DNA of 64,000 nt from Owenweeksia sp965214115. GTDB taxonomy: Bacteria; Bacteroidota; Bacteroidia; Flavobacteriales; Schleiferiaceae. A program made the position numbers and the translations under genes. How positions within the stretch are numbered: position 1 is the stretch's first letter; the number at the start of each line of letters is the position of its first letter. The notes below the pieces were generated by a model that did no database searches, was not told where the DNA came from, and worked only from the letters and a program-made list of their open reading frames with translations. The stretch lies in the NCBI GenBank assembly GCA_965214115.1, contig CBDCAU010000002.1, forward strand, positions 62,001 through 126,000, written 5' to 3'. Positions 6,583 through 14,640 of the stretch are shown here, piece by piece.

Positions 6583-7893
6583 ATGAAGCTTTTTAAAGCA
6601 ATTTGGTTCTTTATGTGCTTGGTTTCGTATTCCCTCTTTGCCCAAACCCCCGACTACACCAAACCCCTAATCACCCTCCCAACCCCCTCAATACCCCAAC
6701 AATACTCGCCTTTTTATAAACCGCCCACACTTCCCAATCCCCCGACTCCCCGCGCGCCCACGGCTCAGGAAATCCTTACCCAGCAAGCTGACCGCCAGCG
6801 CGCAATGCATCAAAAAATTATCCGTGAAAGCCGCCAATACCGCCCGCCCAACTTCGCGATGCCCAACTGTATGGGCGCACAGGGAACAGAAAGCTACCGC
6901 GCGGCTTTGCAAGAAATAAAAGCGATGCTGGAAGGCGAGAAACGGCTGGACTTGGGACGAGCCACCTTTTTGGCGGAGAACGCCTTTATGAAAGACTCGC
7001 TGGACTACGCGGAATTCGAAAGTTACCTGAATACCGCCGCCCAATTCCTGAGCGCAGAAATGGAACGGCAGGGCAGCCCCAGCACGAGCAACGCCGCCAA
7101 AATTATGATGCTCCACCGCTTTTTCACCGACACGATGGAAGTGCCGCAAAAGGGCGTCCATTATCCGTTCACCTATGATTTTGAAGACCCCGAGGCGGAC
7201 GAGGATTACCGGAAATACTTCGCCACCAAGTTACTCTATTCCGGCTCCGGCCAATGCCACTCTTTGCCCTTACTCTTTCTGATTTTAGCGCAGAAAATGG
7301 GCGCGGAAGCCTACTGGACGTTCTCGCCCAACCACAGCTATTTGCGCTTTCCGGCGGGCGGCAAGTGGTACAACCTCGAACTGACCAACGGCCACCTGAC
7401 CGCCGACTCTTGGATAATGGGCAGCTCTTTCGTGAAAGCCGAAGCCTTGCAGCACGGCCTGTATATGGACACGGTAAGCCTGAAAAAAGCGCTGGCGGAA
7501 AACCTGAGCGTACTTGCAATGGGCTATGGCCACCAGCACTGCGTGGACGGTTTTGTTTTAGAGGCCGTCAATACTGCGCTGGAACACAGCCCGACCTGCC
7601 CCTCCGCCTTGGCGATGAAATCCAACTACTATTCAATGTGGCTCGCCCACGCCACGCGGCAAGTGGGCTACCCGCCGCCGGAACAGCTCCACCGTTTCCC
7701 CGAAATGGAAGCCATCTATGACGAGCGCAACGAAATGTACCGATTGCTGGACGAAATCGGCTATGCCACAATGACCAACGAGGCGTACCAAGAATGGCTG
7801 CAATCCGCCAACGACCAGCACCAAGAGCAACAGCACCGCCGAATGATGGGGAATTTCAAGGCCATCGAAACCCAAGAAAACCTGAAACGATAA
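6583..7893 (+). CDS. Secreted transglutaminase-like protein, paralogue A
   Basis: A 436-residue exported protein with signal peptide MKLFKAIWFFMCLVSYSLFAQ, then a Pro/Thr-rich stretch (residues ~22-70). The middle has a transglutaminase-core-like pattern: SGQCHSLPLL with Cys225, FSPNHSYLRF with His251, and WYNLELTNG as the third-residue strand. These would form a papain-like Cys-His-Asn/Asp triad. A C-terminal helical part (EAVNTALEHSPTCPSALAMK) looks like a TPR. It sits one base before a shorter paralogue. The start at 6583 is chosen for the signal peptide; a longer frame begins at 6496. Substrate unknown; hydrolase or crosslinking activity is inferred. Confidence 0.65.
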   Translation: MKLFKAIWFFMCLVSYSLFAQTPDYTKPLITLPTPSIPQQYSPFYKPPTLPNPPTPRAPTAQEILTQQADRQRAMHQKIIRESRQYRPPNFAMPNCMGAQGTESYRAALQEIKAMLEGEKRLDLGRATFLAENAFMKDSLDYAEFESYLNTAAQFLSAEMERQGSPSTSNAAKIMMLHRFFTDTMEVPQKGVHYPFTYDFEDPEADEDYRKYFATKLLYSGSGQCHSLPLLFLILAQKMGAEAYWTFSPNHSYLRFPAGGKWYNLELTNGHLTADSWIMGSSFVKAEALQHGLYMDTVSLKKALAENLSVLAMGYGHQHCVDGFVLEAVNTALEHSPTCPSALAMKSNYYSMWLAHATRQVGYPPPEQLHRFPEMEAIYDERNEMYRLLDEIGYATMTNEAYQEWLQSANDQHQEQQHRRMMGNFKAIETQENLKR

Positions 7894-7894
7894 A

Positions 7895-8992
7895 ATGCCT
7901 TTTTCGAGACTTTTTTTTTCCGCCGCTTTTTCGGGGGTTCTCTTTTTTACGGCGCTTTCGCAGACGGATACTCATTACACCAAAGCGTACCAAATACTGA
8001 ACGCGATGCTGGAAGGCGAAGAACCCTTAAATTTTAAAAAAGCCGTGTTCACGGTAGAAAACGCCTTCTACAGCGGCGGGCTGGATTCGGCCGTTTTTGA
8101 AGACCGGATTGACTACCTCAGGGGATTGGCGGAGAATTTCAAAAAGGCAAACCGCGAGGGTTTTTTATATTATGGGGACGACCGCGAAGAAGTCCTGAAC
8201 CACGCCGCGATTTTCAAGGTGATGACCGATACTTTGACAATGGTGATGGTCAGCGACACTTTTTTCCACCTGCCCTTCCGCTACGATTTCGAGGACATTT
8301 CCGGCGAGCAAGACTGGAGGAAAATGTTCGTGAGCAAATTGCTGAACACCCACACCGGCAACTGCCACAGCCTGCCGTACCTCTATAAAATCTTGGCTGG
8401 GGAAATGGGCGTGGAAACCCATTTGACGCTCGCCCCCAACCACGTTTACATCAAGCACCGCTGCGAGGAGATGGGAATGTACAACACCGAGCTGACCAGC
8501 GGCTCTTTCCCGATTGACGCTTGGCTGATGGCCTCGGGCTACGTCCACGTGGACGCCATCCGCAACCGGATTTATATGGAGGCGCTGAATCAGAAACAGT
8601 CCATCGCGCTCTGTATGGTGGACTTGGCGCAGGGCTTCCAGCACAAATATGGAATCGGTGACGGGGAATTCGTGATGCGGTGCTGTCAATCCGCTTTGGA
8701 AGCATACCCCAATTACATCAACGCGCTCTTACTGAAAGCCGATGCCTTGAAAATCCGATGGGAGGGAATGGTTGCGCGGAAAGATTTTGCTCCAAACTCG
8801 AAAGAAGCGGTGGGGCATAAAGCCGAAATGGAAACTGCCTTTTCGGAATACGAGGCTTTGGTTAGCAAAATCCACAACCTCGGCTACCGCCGGATGCCGG
8901 AGGAAATGTACCTGAACTGGCTGGTTTCTTTGCGGCAAGAACGGGCAAAATACGAGAACCCGAATATGAAGGGGGCGTTTGGTGAAGATTAA
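7895..8992 (+). CDS. Secreted transglutaminase-like protein, paralogue B
   Basis: A 365-residue paralogue of the preceding gene, separated from it by one base, so the two are surely cotranscribed. A signal peptide (LFFSAAFSGVLFFTALSQ) replaces the Pro-rich region of paralogue A. The core motifs are kept: TGNCHSLPYL with Cys157, LAPNHVYIKH with His183 and YNTELTSGSF. The C-terminal half again has TPR-like helices (CCQSALEAYPNYINALLLKA). Conservation of the Cys and His in both copies argues that both are enzymes. Confidence 0.65.
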   Translation: MPFSRLFFSAAFSGVLFFTALSQTDTHYTKAYQILNAMLEGEEPLNFKKAVFTVENAFYSGGLDSAVFEDRIDYLRGLAENFKKANREGFLYYGDDREEVLNHAAIFKVMTDTLTMVMVSDTFFHLPFRYDFEDISGEQDWRKMFVSKLLNTHTGNCHSLPYLYKILAGEMGVETHLTLAPNHVYIKHRCEEMGMYNTELTSGSFPIDAWLMASGYVHVDAIRNRIYMEALNQKQSIALCMVDLAQGFQHKYGIGDGEFVMRCCQSALEAYPNYINALLLKADALKIRWEGMVARKDFAPNSKEAVGHKAEMETAFSEYEALVSKIHNLGYRRMPEEMYLNWLVSLRQERAKYENPNMKGAFGED

Positions 8993-9010
8993 CGGGAATC
9001 TTTAGTGAAA

Positions 9011-9214
9011 ATGATTTACAACAAACACATCCACTCTGACCCCAAAATTTTAGTAGGAAAACCTGTCATAAAAGGCACACGGATTTCGGTGCAATTAATA
9101 TTGGAATTGTATGAAGTGGGCTGGACGGAAGAAATGATTTTGGAAAGTTATCCCACTATAAATAAAGAACAATTAAAAGCGGCGTATGAATTTGGGCAAT
9201 CGGATTTGTATTGA
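9011..9214 (+). CDS. DUF433 protein
   Basis: A 67-residue DUF433 protein with the family pattern HIHSDPKILVGKPVIKGTRI followed by a helix (LILELYEVGWTEEMILESYP) and LKAAYEF. DUF433 proteins are winged-helix-like and often act as antitoxins to a DUF5615 PIN-like toxin. No such partner follows here, so it is an orphan or acts otherwise. A GTG at 9005 could extend it by two residues. Confidence 0.8.
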   Translation: MIYNKHIHSDPKILVGKPVIKGTRISVQLILELYEVGWTEEMILESYPTINKEQLKAAYEFGQSDLY

Positions 9215-9220
9215 ACCGCT

Positions 9221-9332
9221 GCTTTAGCGCGATTATTTTGAAAAGCCGCCCCGCTCTTTGGCTTTAGCCGAATGAAGAATTACGCTAAAGCGCGAAAAGC
9301 GAGGTGGGAATTTTTGGTCGCCGCGCTAAAGC
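9221..9332. repeat. Inverted CGCTAAAGC-type palindromic words
   Basis: The 255-base gap before cbs holds GCTTTAGCGCG at 9221-9231 and its exact reverse complement at 9322-9332. Between them lie GGCTTTAGCC and ACGCTAAAGCGCG. The block could fold into a cruciform or RNA hairpin and resembles REP-type intergenic repeats. A 63-codon frame over it has no support as a gene. Confidence 0.6.
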
Positions 9333-9469
9333 GACGGCGCAATACTGAAAAAACAGTCGCCCTTAAAGGTTTCCCCAGCATATCATTCAGTTTCTTTGCA
9401 AAATCAAAATTTTCTAAAAGAAGCACGATTTCAATCGTAAATCGACAATCGAAAAAATCGTAAATCAAA

Positions 9470-10846
9470 ATGCGCGAAATCAAAAAAATCTACGAAAACA
9501 TCCTCGAAACCATTGGCCACACGCCGATGATTAAAATGAACAAAATCGCGGAGGATATTCCGGCGACGGTTTTGGCGAAGGTGGAATATTTCAATCCGGG
9601 CCACTCGGTGAAAGACCGGATGGCACTGAAAATGGTGGAAAACGCTGAAAAAGAGGGGCTTCTGAAAGAGGGCGGCACCATCATCGAATGCACTTCCGGC
9701 AATACGGGGATGGGCTTGGCGCTGGCCGCCATCGTGAAAGGCTACAAACTCATCTGCACCCTGAGCGACAAACAGAGCAAGGAAAAAATGGACATCCTGC
9801 GGGCGATGGGCGCGGAAATCCACGTGTGCCCCACCAACGTGCCGCCCGACCATCCCGATTCGTATTACTCTGTGGCCGAGCGGCTTAACAAGGAAATTCC
9901 CAATTCGTTTTATCCCTATCAATATGATAACATCGGGAATACGGAGGCGCATTACGAAAGCACCGGCCCCGAAATCTGGGAACAGACGGACGGCAAAATC
10001 ACGCATTTTGTGGTGGGCGTGGGCACGGGCGGCACCATTAGCGGCGTGGCGAAATATCTCAAGGAAAAAAATCCCGACATCAAAATTTGGGGCGCGGACA
10101 CCTACGGTTCCGTTTTCAAAAAATACCACGAAACGGGCGAATTCGACGAAAAGGAAATTTACAGCTACATCACCGAGGGCATCGGCGAGGACATTTTGCC
10201 GAAAAACGTCGATTTCGATTTGATTGACCATTTTGAAAAAGTGACCGACAAAGACGGCGCGCTGGTGACCCGCGAACTGGCCAAAAAAGAAGGGCTGTTT
10301 TTGGGCTATTCGGCCGGTTCGGCTTTTCAGATGATTCGCCAAATGAAACACGAACTAACTGAGGACGATGTAGTTGTAGTGCTTTTCCACGACCACGGCA
10401 GCCGCTACGTTGCCAAGGTTTACAACGACGACTGGATGCGCGACCGCGGCTTTTTGACCACCGAAAAATCCACCGCCGCCGACTTGGTGAAAGCGCACCA
10501 GCATTTGCCGTTGGTCACCGTCACCGATTTGGATTTGGTGAGCGGCGCCATCCAAAAAATGCAGGAACACGATATTTCGCAAGTGCCCGTGGTGAACGGC
10601 GAGGGCGAATTCATCGGCTCGCTGGACGACGGAAAATTGTACCTGAAATTGGTGCAAAACCCTGACCTCGCGGAAACGCCGGTGGGCGAAGTGATGGACG
10701 CAAAATTCCCCGAAATCGACGCGAACCTGAGCGTGAAAGAAATTTCCAAACACATCACCAAAGAAAACAGCGCCGTGCTGGTGCGGCTGCCCGACGGCGG
10801 CCATCACATTATCACCAAACACGATTTGATTGGCGCGCTGAGCTGA
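9470..10846 (+). CDS. cbs: Cystathionine beta-synthase
   Basis: Cytosolic PLP enzyme that condenses serine with homocysteine to cystathionine in reverse transsulfuration. The 458 residues comprise a fold-type II PLP domain (about 5-320) and two C-terminal CBS repeats (about 335-455). Visible sites include NPGHSVKDR with Lys48 for PLP, TSGNTGMGLA for substrate, GTGGTISG for the phosphate, and GYSAGSA. The length and CBS tail distinguish it from cysteine synthase, which is near 310 residues. The stop overlaps the next ATG by one base, so the two genes are translationally coupled. Confidence 0.93.
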   Translation: MREIKKIYENILETIGHTPMIKMNKIAEDIPATVLAKVEYFNPGHSVKDRMALKMVENAEKEGLLKEGGTIIECTSGNTGMGLALAAIVKGYKLICTLSDKQSKEKMDILRAMGAEIHVCPTNVPPDHPDSYYSVAERLNKEIPNSFYPYQYDNIGNTEAHYESTGPEIWEQTDGKITHFVVGVGTGGTISGVAKYLKEKNPDIKIWGADTYGSVFKKYHETGEFDEKEIYSYITEGIGEDILPKNVDFDLIDHFEKVTDKDGALVTRELAKKEGLFLGYSAGSAFQMIRQMKHELTEDDVVVVLFHDHGSRYVAKVYNDDWMRDRGFLTTEKSTAADLVKAHQHLPLVTVTDLDLVSGAIQKMQEHDISQVPVVNGEGEFIGSLDDGKLYLKLVQNPDLAETPVGEVMDAKFPEIDANLSVKEISKHITKENSAVLVRLPDGGHHIITKHDLIGALS

Positions 10847-11622
10847 TGGAATTTGTTGACCAAACGGGGCGCAAAGTTTCTGTTCCCAAAAACCCCCAGC
10901 GAATCATTTCCACCGTTCCGTCGCAAACGGAGCTTTTGTATGATTTAGGCCTTGAAAATCAGATTGTTGGGATTACGGCCTATTGTGTTCACCCACGCCA
11001 TTTTCTCAAAGAAAAAACCGTCATCGGCGGGACAAAGGATTTGCAGATTGAAAAAATAAAATCCTTGCGGCCGGATTTGATTATTGGGAACAAAGAAGAA
11101 AATGTGAAGGCCCAAATCGAGGAGTTGGCGGAGGATTTTCCGGTGTGGCTTTCTGACGTAAAAAATGTGGTGGACGCGCAAACAATGATGGAAGCGATAG
11201 GAAAAATCACAGGGAAATCTGACAAGGCCAAAACCATTTTGAAAGAAATAGCAACCGCCAAAAGTCAACTTTCCATATCCAAAAATAAAATTAGCACCGC
11301 TTATTTTATTTGGAAAAATCCTTGGATGGTAGCCTCTGGCGACACTTTTATTTCCAAAATGATGAATGAGGCGGGGTTTCAAAATATTTATGAAAACGAT
11401 AAAGCACGCTACCCTGAAATTTCCCTTGAAAATCTAAAATCAAAATTGCCTCAGCAAATTTTTTTATCCTCTGAACCTTATGCCTTTACAACAAAAGACG
11501 CGCACTTTTTCAAACGAGAATTTCCCAAAGCCACTGTAAAAATAGTGGACGGTGAGCTGTTCAGTTGGTACGGTAGCCGGATGGTTAAATTTTACAAAAT
11601 GGTATTAAATTCCACATTATGA
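10846..11622 (+). CDS. Helical-backbone metal/cobalamin receptor-like protein
   Basis: A 258-residue protein of the TroA/BtuF-type periplasmic binding fold (PF01497-like). It opens at once with DQTGRKVSVPKNPQRIISTVPSQTELLYDLG-type family sequence, followed by RPDLIIGNKEENV and KSKLPQQIFLSSEP. It has no signal peptide, whereas true BtuF or FhuD proteins are exported. It is coupled to cbs by a TGATG junction. A cytosolic role, perhaps in cobalamin or metal handling near sulphur metabolism, is a guess. Only the fold assignment is firm. Confidence 0.75.
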   Translation: MEFVDQTGRKVSVPKNPQRIISTVPSQTELLYDLGLENQIVGITAYCVHPRHFLKEKTVIGGTKDLQIEKIKSLRPDLIIGNKEENVKAQIEELAEDFPVWLSDVKNVVDAQTMMEAIGKITGKSDKAKTILKEIATAKSQLSISKNKISTAYFIWKNPWMVASGDTFISKMMNEAGFQNIYENDKARYPEISLENLKSKLPQQIFLSSEPYAFTTKDAHFFKREFPKATVKIVDGELFSWYGSRMVKFYKMVLNSTL

Positions 11623-11792
11623 ATGTCTTTGAAATCAAACCCTCTTTGCGTATTAGTATCTTTGAAGTTTCTTAATCTGTATAGGCAACCCCGATAGAGT
11701 TTGCCCGAATATTTCATAATTCATAAATTTATTGAAAAAAATTTCTACATTGCGTTGCTCTTAGATTTTAAGAAAGTAACATTTGCTAACGA

Positions 11793-11826
11793 TTTGTTCA
11801 CCCCTTGTAGCCCTGTGCTACCTTTT
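11793..11826 (+). promoter_or_regulatory. Candidate promoter of XRE-S24 regulator A
   Basis: TTTG at 11793-11796, a 22-base spacer, then TACCTTTT at 11819-11826 (seven of eight bases of TAnnTTTG). The predicted start lies about 15 bases before the regulator ATG. Confidence 0.5.
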
Positions 11827-11845
11827 TAAATTCCTGTAAAAAAAA

Positions 11846-12613
11846 ATGAATACGGCCACTTCTGTATCCGAAAATACATCCATCAACCAACGTTTCAAAA
11901 CCATCCGCAAAGAAAACCAGCTTTCGCAGGTGGAACTGGCCAAGCGGCTGGGCGTCTCCCAAAGCGTGGTATCGCTCATCGAATCGGGTCATTCCTCCGT
12001 TTCGGTGGAAGTACTCAAAAAGTTGAGCCACGAGTTTGACCTTAGCGCGGACTGGTTGATTTTCGGGGGTGCCAATTTTGAAAAAATTTCTACCCGAAAC
12101 GGTTACATACCATTAGTACACGCCGAGGCCAAGGCCGGCTACCTGACCAATCATAACGAAGAAAACTATCCGGACACGTTGGCCCTCTATAAAATCCCCG
12201 GTTTTGAAGACGGTGATTTCCGCATTTTTTTGGTGGACGGCGACAGTATGCTGCCCTCGCTCCACCCCCACGACAAGTTGGTTTGCCAGCGTTTTCCCGA
12301 AGGGCAAAAAATAGTGGACGGCTCTCTATATGTGATGGTGACTACCAAGAATATTTTGGTAAAACGCCTTTACACTTCTCAGGAAAATCCTGACTTTTAC
12401 GTCTTGCGGAGCGATAACCACCACTATCCCGAAGACAAAATCGATAATGATGAGGTAAAAGAAATATGGGAAGTGAAGACCAAACTGACCTCTTCTTTTG
12501 TGGATGACACTTTCGCGCAAACCTCGCGTATCAGCGGGATTGAGGAAGATATCAGTGACTTGAAAGAGGCTTTGCAGGAACTAACTCAAACTCGAAGGCA
12601 AGCGAGTGAGTAA
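11846..12613 (+). CDS. XRE-family regulator with active S24 self-cleavage domain (regulator A)
   Basis: A 255-residue repressor of the LexA/CI type. Residues 13-70 form an XRE helix-turn-helix (RLGVSQSVVSLIESG). Residues ~85-205 form an S24 peptidase domain. The likely cleavage site is Ala97-Gly98 in AEAKAGYL, the nucleophile Ser134 is in DGDSMLPSL, and the general base Lys173 is in ILVKRLY. A predicted coiled coil ends the protein (IEEDISDLKEALQEL). Self-cleavage on a damage or stress signal would lift repression. Its paralogue 1.2 kb downstream lacks both catalytic residues. Targets are unknown; the glycosyltransferase between them is one candidate. Confidence 0.85.
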   Translation: MNTATSVSENTSINQRFKTIRKENQLSQVELAKRLGVSQSVVSLIESGHSSVSVEVLKKLSHEFDLSADWLIFGGANFEKISTRNGYIPLVHAEAKAGYLTNHNEENYPDTLALYKIPGFEDGDFRIFLVDGDSMLPSLHPHDKLVCQRFPEGQKIVDGSLYVMVTTKNILVKRLYTSQENPDFYVLRSDNHHYPEDKIDNDEVKEIWEVKTKLTSSFVDDTFAQTSRISGIEEDISDLKEALQELTQTRRQASE

Positions 12614-12615
12614 AC

Positions 12616-13575
12616 TCAGGCACTCTTAGACTGACGCGAGCCAAATTGGGCGGCAGGCATTTGGCCATCTGCCGCGCCATTTTCAGTCAAGGCATTCTCC
12701 AAGGCTTCCACAATGGAAAACGGATTGCGCACTTTCGACCACCGCACACCTTCTGGTAAAATATTTTCCACCTCATCATTTTTATAAAAATAGGCCACGG
12801 CCGGGGTGCCCGCTTCCCGCGCTTCGGTCAAGGTGACCGCGTTGCCATCAGTAGAAATCAGGCAGCGCGCCTTTTTCAAAAGCTGCCGTTTTTGATGGCC
12901 GGAGATTTGGCCGATAAAAATCACGTCCTTTCCCAATAAATGCGCCACATCTTTTTGATAAAAATCCCCGTCCACCGTATCCGCAGCGATGAAAAGACGC
13001 TTGCCCGCCCAGCGGCTGGCCCATACGGCATCGCCCACGCGGCATCCCTCTTCCAAGCGCCCGCACCAAATCAAAAAACCCATCTTTGGAGTGTCCGTTT
13101 GGCCGTCTTGAAGTAGGTTTTCCGCTGGCATCGTGTGGTTTGAAAAGCGCAGCCAGCCTCCCTTCCCCGTCCATTTTTCGTCTTTGAGTTCCCCGTTCAG
13201 CCGGTGGACTGCTGGCTGGTCGTTGTGCAGGATATAATAATCCGCGCCGTTCCACGCCCAGGGGTCGCAGCTTTGGTAAAGCGGTTTGATGTCCGAAAAA
13301 TGGGAATGGTGGCCTGAAATCAACACGGCCTGAAAATCCTGCGAAAGAATCTTTTCCAGTTTTTCGCGCTCTTCTTCAAAATAGTGCTCCGCGTCCACCT
13401 TGCTGAAAAACCACCATTTGTTAAAATAATGGCGCGACAAGCCCAAGCGGAATAATTTTGCGGTGTGGCCGTGTTCCCTAAAATTTTCGCAAAGCGAGCG
13501 AAGGTTTTCTTTTTGGGTAGCTAAGATGGCGAGATGCAATTTTTGGGGCTGACCATTTTTTGAATTGGATACCAT
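12616..13575 (-). CDS. Putative glycosyltransferase
   Basis: A 319-residue cytosolic protein with features of a GT-B glycosyltransferase. The N-terminal half has a LAILATQKENL strand-loop and an LISGHHSHFSD turn. The C-terminal half has LIWCGRLEEGCRVG, a KDVIFIGQISGHQKRQLLKKA strand-helix and LTEAREAGTPAVAYF, the region that binds the nucleotide sugar in GT4-like enzymes. ATG at 13575 is preferred to an in-frame TTG at 13599. It lies tail to tail with regulator A, two bases apart, and head to head with regulator B. Sugar and acceptor cannot be told. Confidence 0.55.
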   Translation of the reverse strand: MVSNSKNGQPQKLHLAILATQKENLRSLCENFREHGHTAKLFRLGLSRHYFNKWWFFSKVDAEHYFEEEREKLEKILSQDFQAVLISGHHSHFSDIKPLYQSCDPWAWNGADYYILHNDQPAVHRLNGELKDEKWTGKGGWLRFSNHTMPAENLLQDGQTDTPKMGFLIWCGRLEEGCRVGDAVWASRWAGKRLFIAADTVDGDFYQKDVAHLLGKDVIFIGQISGHQKRQLLKKARCLISTDGNAVTLTEAREAGTPAVAYFYKNDEVENILPEGVRWSKVRNPFSIVEALENALTENGAADGQMPAAQFGSRQSKSA

Positions 13576-13654
13576 AAAAAAGAATTTTAGACGCGTCAAA
13601 TATATAAATATTAAATAATAATATTAAATGCTTTTAAAATTATTTGGGTTTTTA

Positions 13655-13662
13655 TACCTTTG
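13655..13662 (+). promoter_or_regulatory. Candidate -7 element and AT-rich operator region upstream of regulator B
   Basis: TACCTTTG is an exact TAnnTTTG match, about 155 bases before the regulator B ATG. The 243-base divergent region around it is very AT-rich and repeats AAATATTTG (near 13706) and CAAATATT (near 13760), which are inverted copies and plausible operator half-sites. No -33 TTG is seen at the usual distance. Confidence 0.4.
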
Positions 13663-13818
13663 CACATAATTATTTGAAAACCAACATATTGAAATATCTA
13701 ATACTAAATATTTGATTTTTGATTTATCAAGAGAGAAGTATTTTCATTAAGAATTTATCCAAATATTCAAATCATTAATTTTGAAAAATCATTAAATAAC
13801 GGCCTGACTTTTCGCAAT

Positions 13819-14634
13819 ATGAAGCACCAATCACAAGAAAACATTAGGGAAATTAAGAGCCGCATCAAAAAGGTGCGCAAACAAAATGGCTTGACCCAAG
13901 GCGCCTTTGGCGACAAATTGAATGTTTCCCAAAGCATTGTTTCCCTTTTGGAATCTGGCCGGATGCAGATGCCGTTGGATTTGCTTTTTAAAATTGCGGA
14001 TACGTTTGAGGTGAACGGACAGTGGCTCGTATTCGGCCAAGAGGGTGAAAATACGCGTGGTGAACGTCCCGCGATGCCCTACATTTCCCAAGAATCGACA
14101 GGCAAATATCTGCGCCACTTGGACGATTCGGCCTTTCTGAAAAAACTTCCCGTTTATGCGCTGCCCGGCTTTTCGGCCGAGCGAGAATATCTTATAATTG
14201 AAGTGGAACACGACCGGATGATGCCGCACCTGATGCCAAATGACAAAATGGTGTGCCGCCGCGTGCGCGAGCCGGCCAATGCACGCGAAGGCGGCATCTA
14301 CGTGGTGGTGACCCAAACGGAAATGATGCCGGGCCGCCTCTATTTTAAAAACCGCGAGAGCCGAGAGGAAATCCGCTTTGAGGCCGACCACCGCCGCGCC
14401 GATACGCGCCACTTTCAGCTATCGGAAATCCGCCAACTGTGGGAAGTGGAAGAAAAAATGACCTCCTATTTTGTGGAAAAGTCAATGGAGCAAGACCGCC
14501 GGATTTCGCGCTTGGAAGATGCCTTGGCCAACTTGAAAAACCAAGTGCACGGCCCGCAAAACCCCTCAGACAATCTGCACGTGGTGGATGAGCGCAAAAA
14601 GGACAATGGATCTGATGATAAGAAGGATGAATAG
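13819..14634 (+). CDS. XRE-family regulator with degenerate S24 domain (regulator B)
   Basis: A 271-residue paralogue of regulator A. The XRE domain is intact (KLNVSQSIVSLLESG, residues ~12-68). The S24-like domain keeps the fold pattern (LPVYALPGF, PHLMPNDKMVCRRV, IRQLWEVEEKMTSYFVE), but the nucleophile position is Arg133 (EHDRMMPHL) and the base position is Gly172 (MPGRLYF). The Ala-Gly cleavage site is also absent (ESTGKYLRHL). It should bind DNA and dimerise but not cleave itself. It may act as a constitutive partner or competitor of regulator A. The tail is charged and probably coiled-coil. Confidence 0.8.
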   Translation: MKHQSQENIREIKSRIKKVRKQNGLTQGAFGDKLNVSQSIVSLLESGRMQMPLDLLFKIADTFEVNGQWLVFGQEGENTRGERPAMPYISQESTGKYLRHLDDSAFLKKLPVYALPGFSAEREYLIIEVEHDRMMPHLMPNDKMVCRRVREPANAREGGIYVVVTQTEMMPGRLYFKNRESREEIRFEADHRRADTRHFQLSEIRQLWEVEEKMTSYFVEKSMEQDRRISRLEDALANLKNQVHGPQNPSDNLHVVDERKKDNGSDDKKDE

Positions 14635-14640
14635 CCGAGT

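Noticed and set aside
9272..9463. 63-codon frame before cbs
   Set aside because: It covers the CGCTAAAGC repeat island, is full of Lys/Arg/Ser, and has no homology pattern. Treated as repeat DNA.
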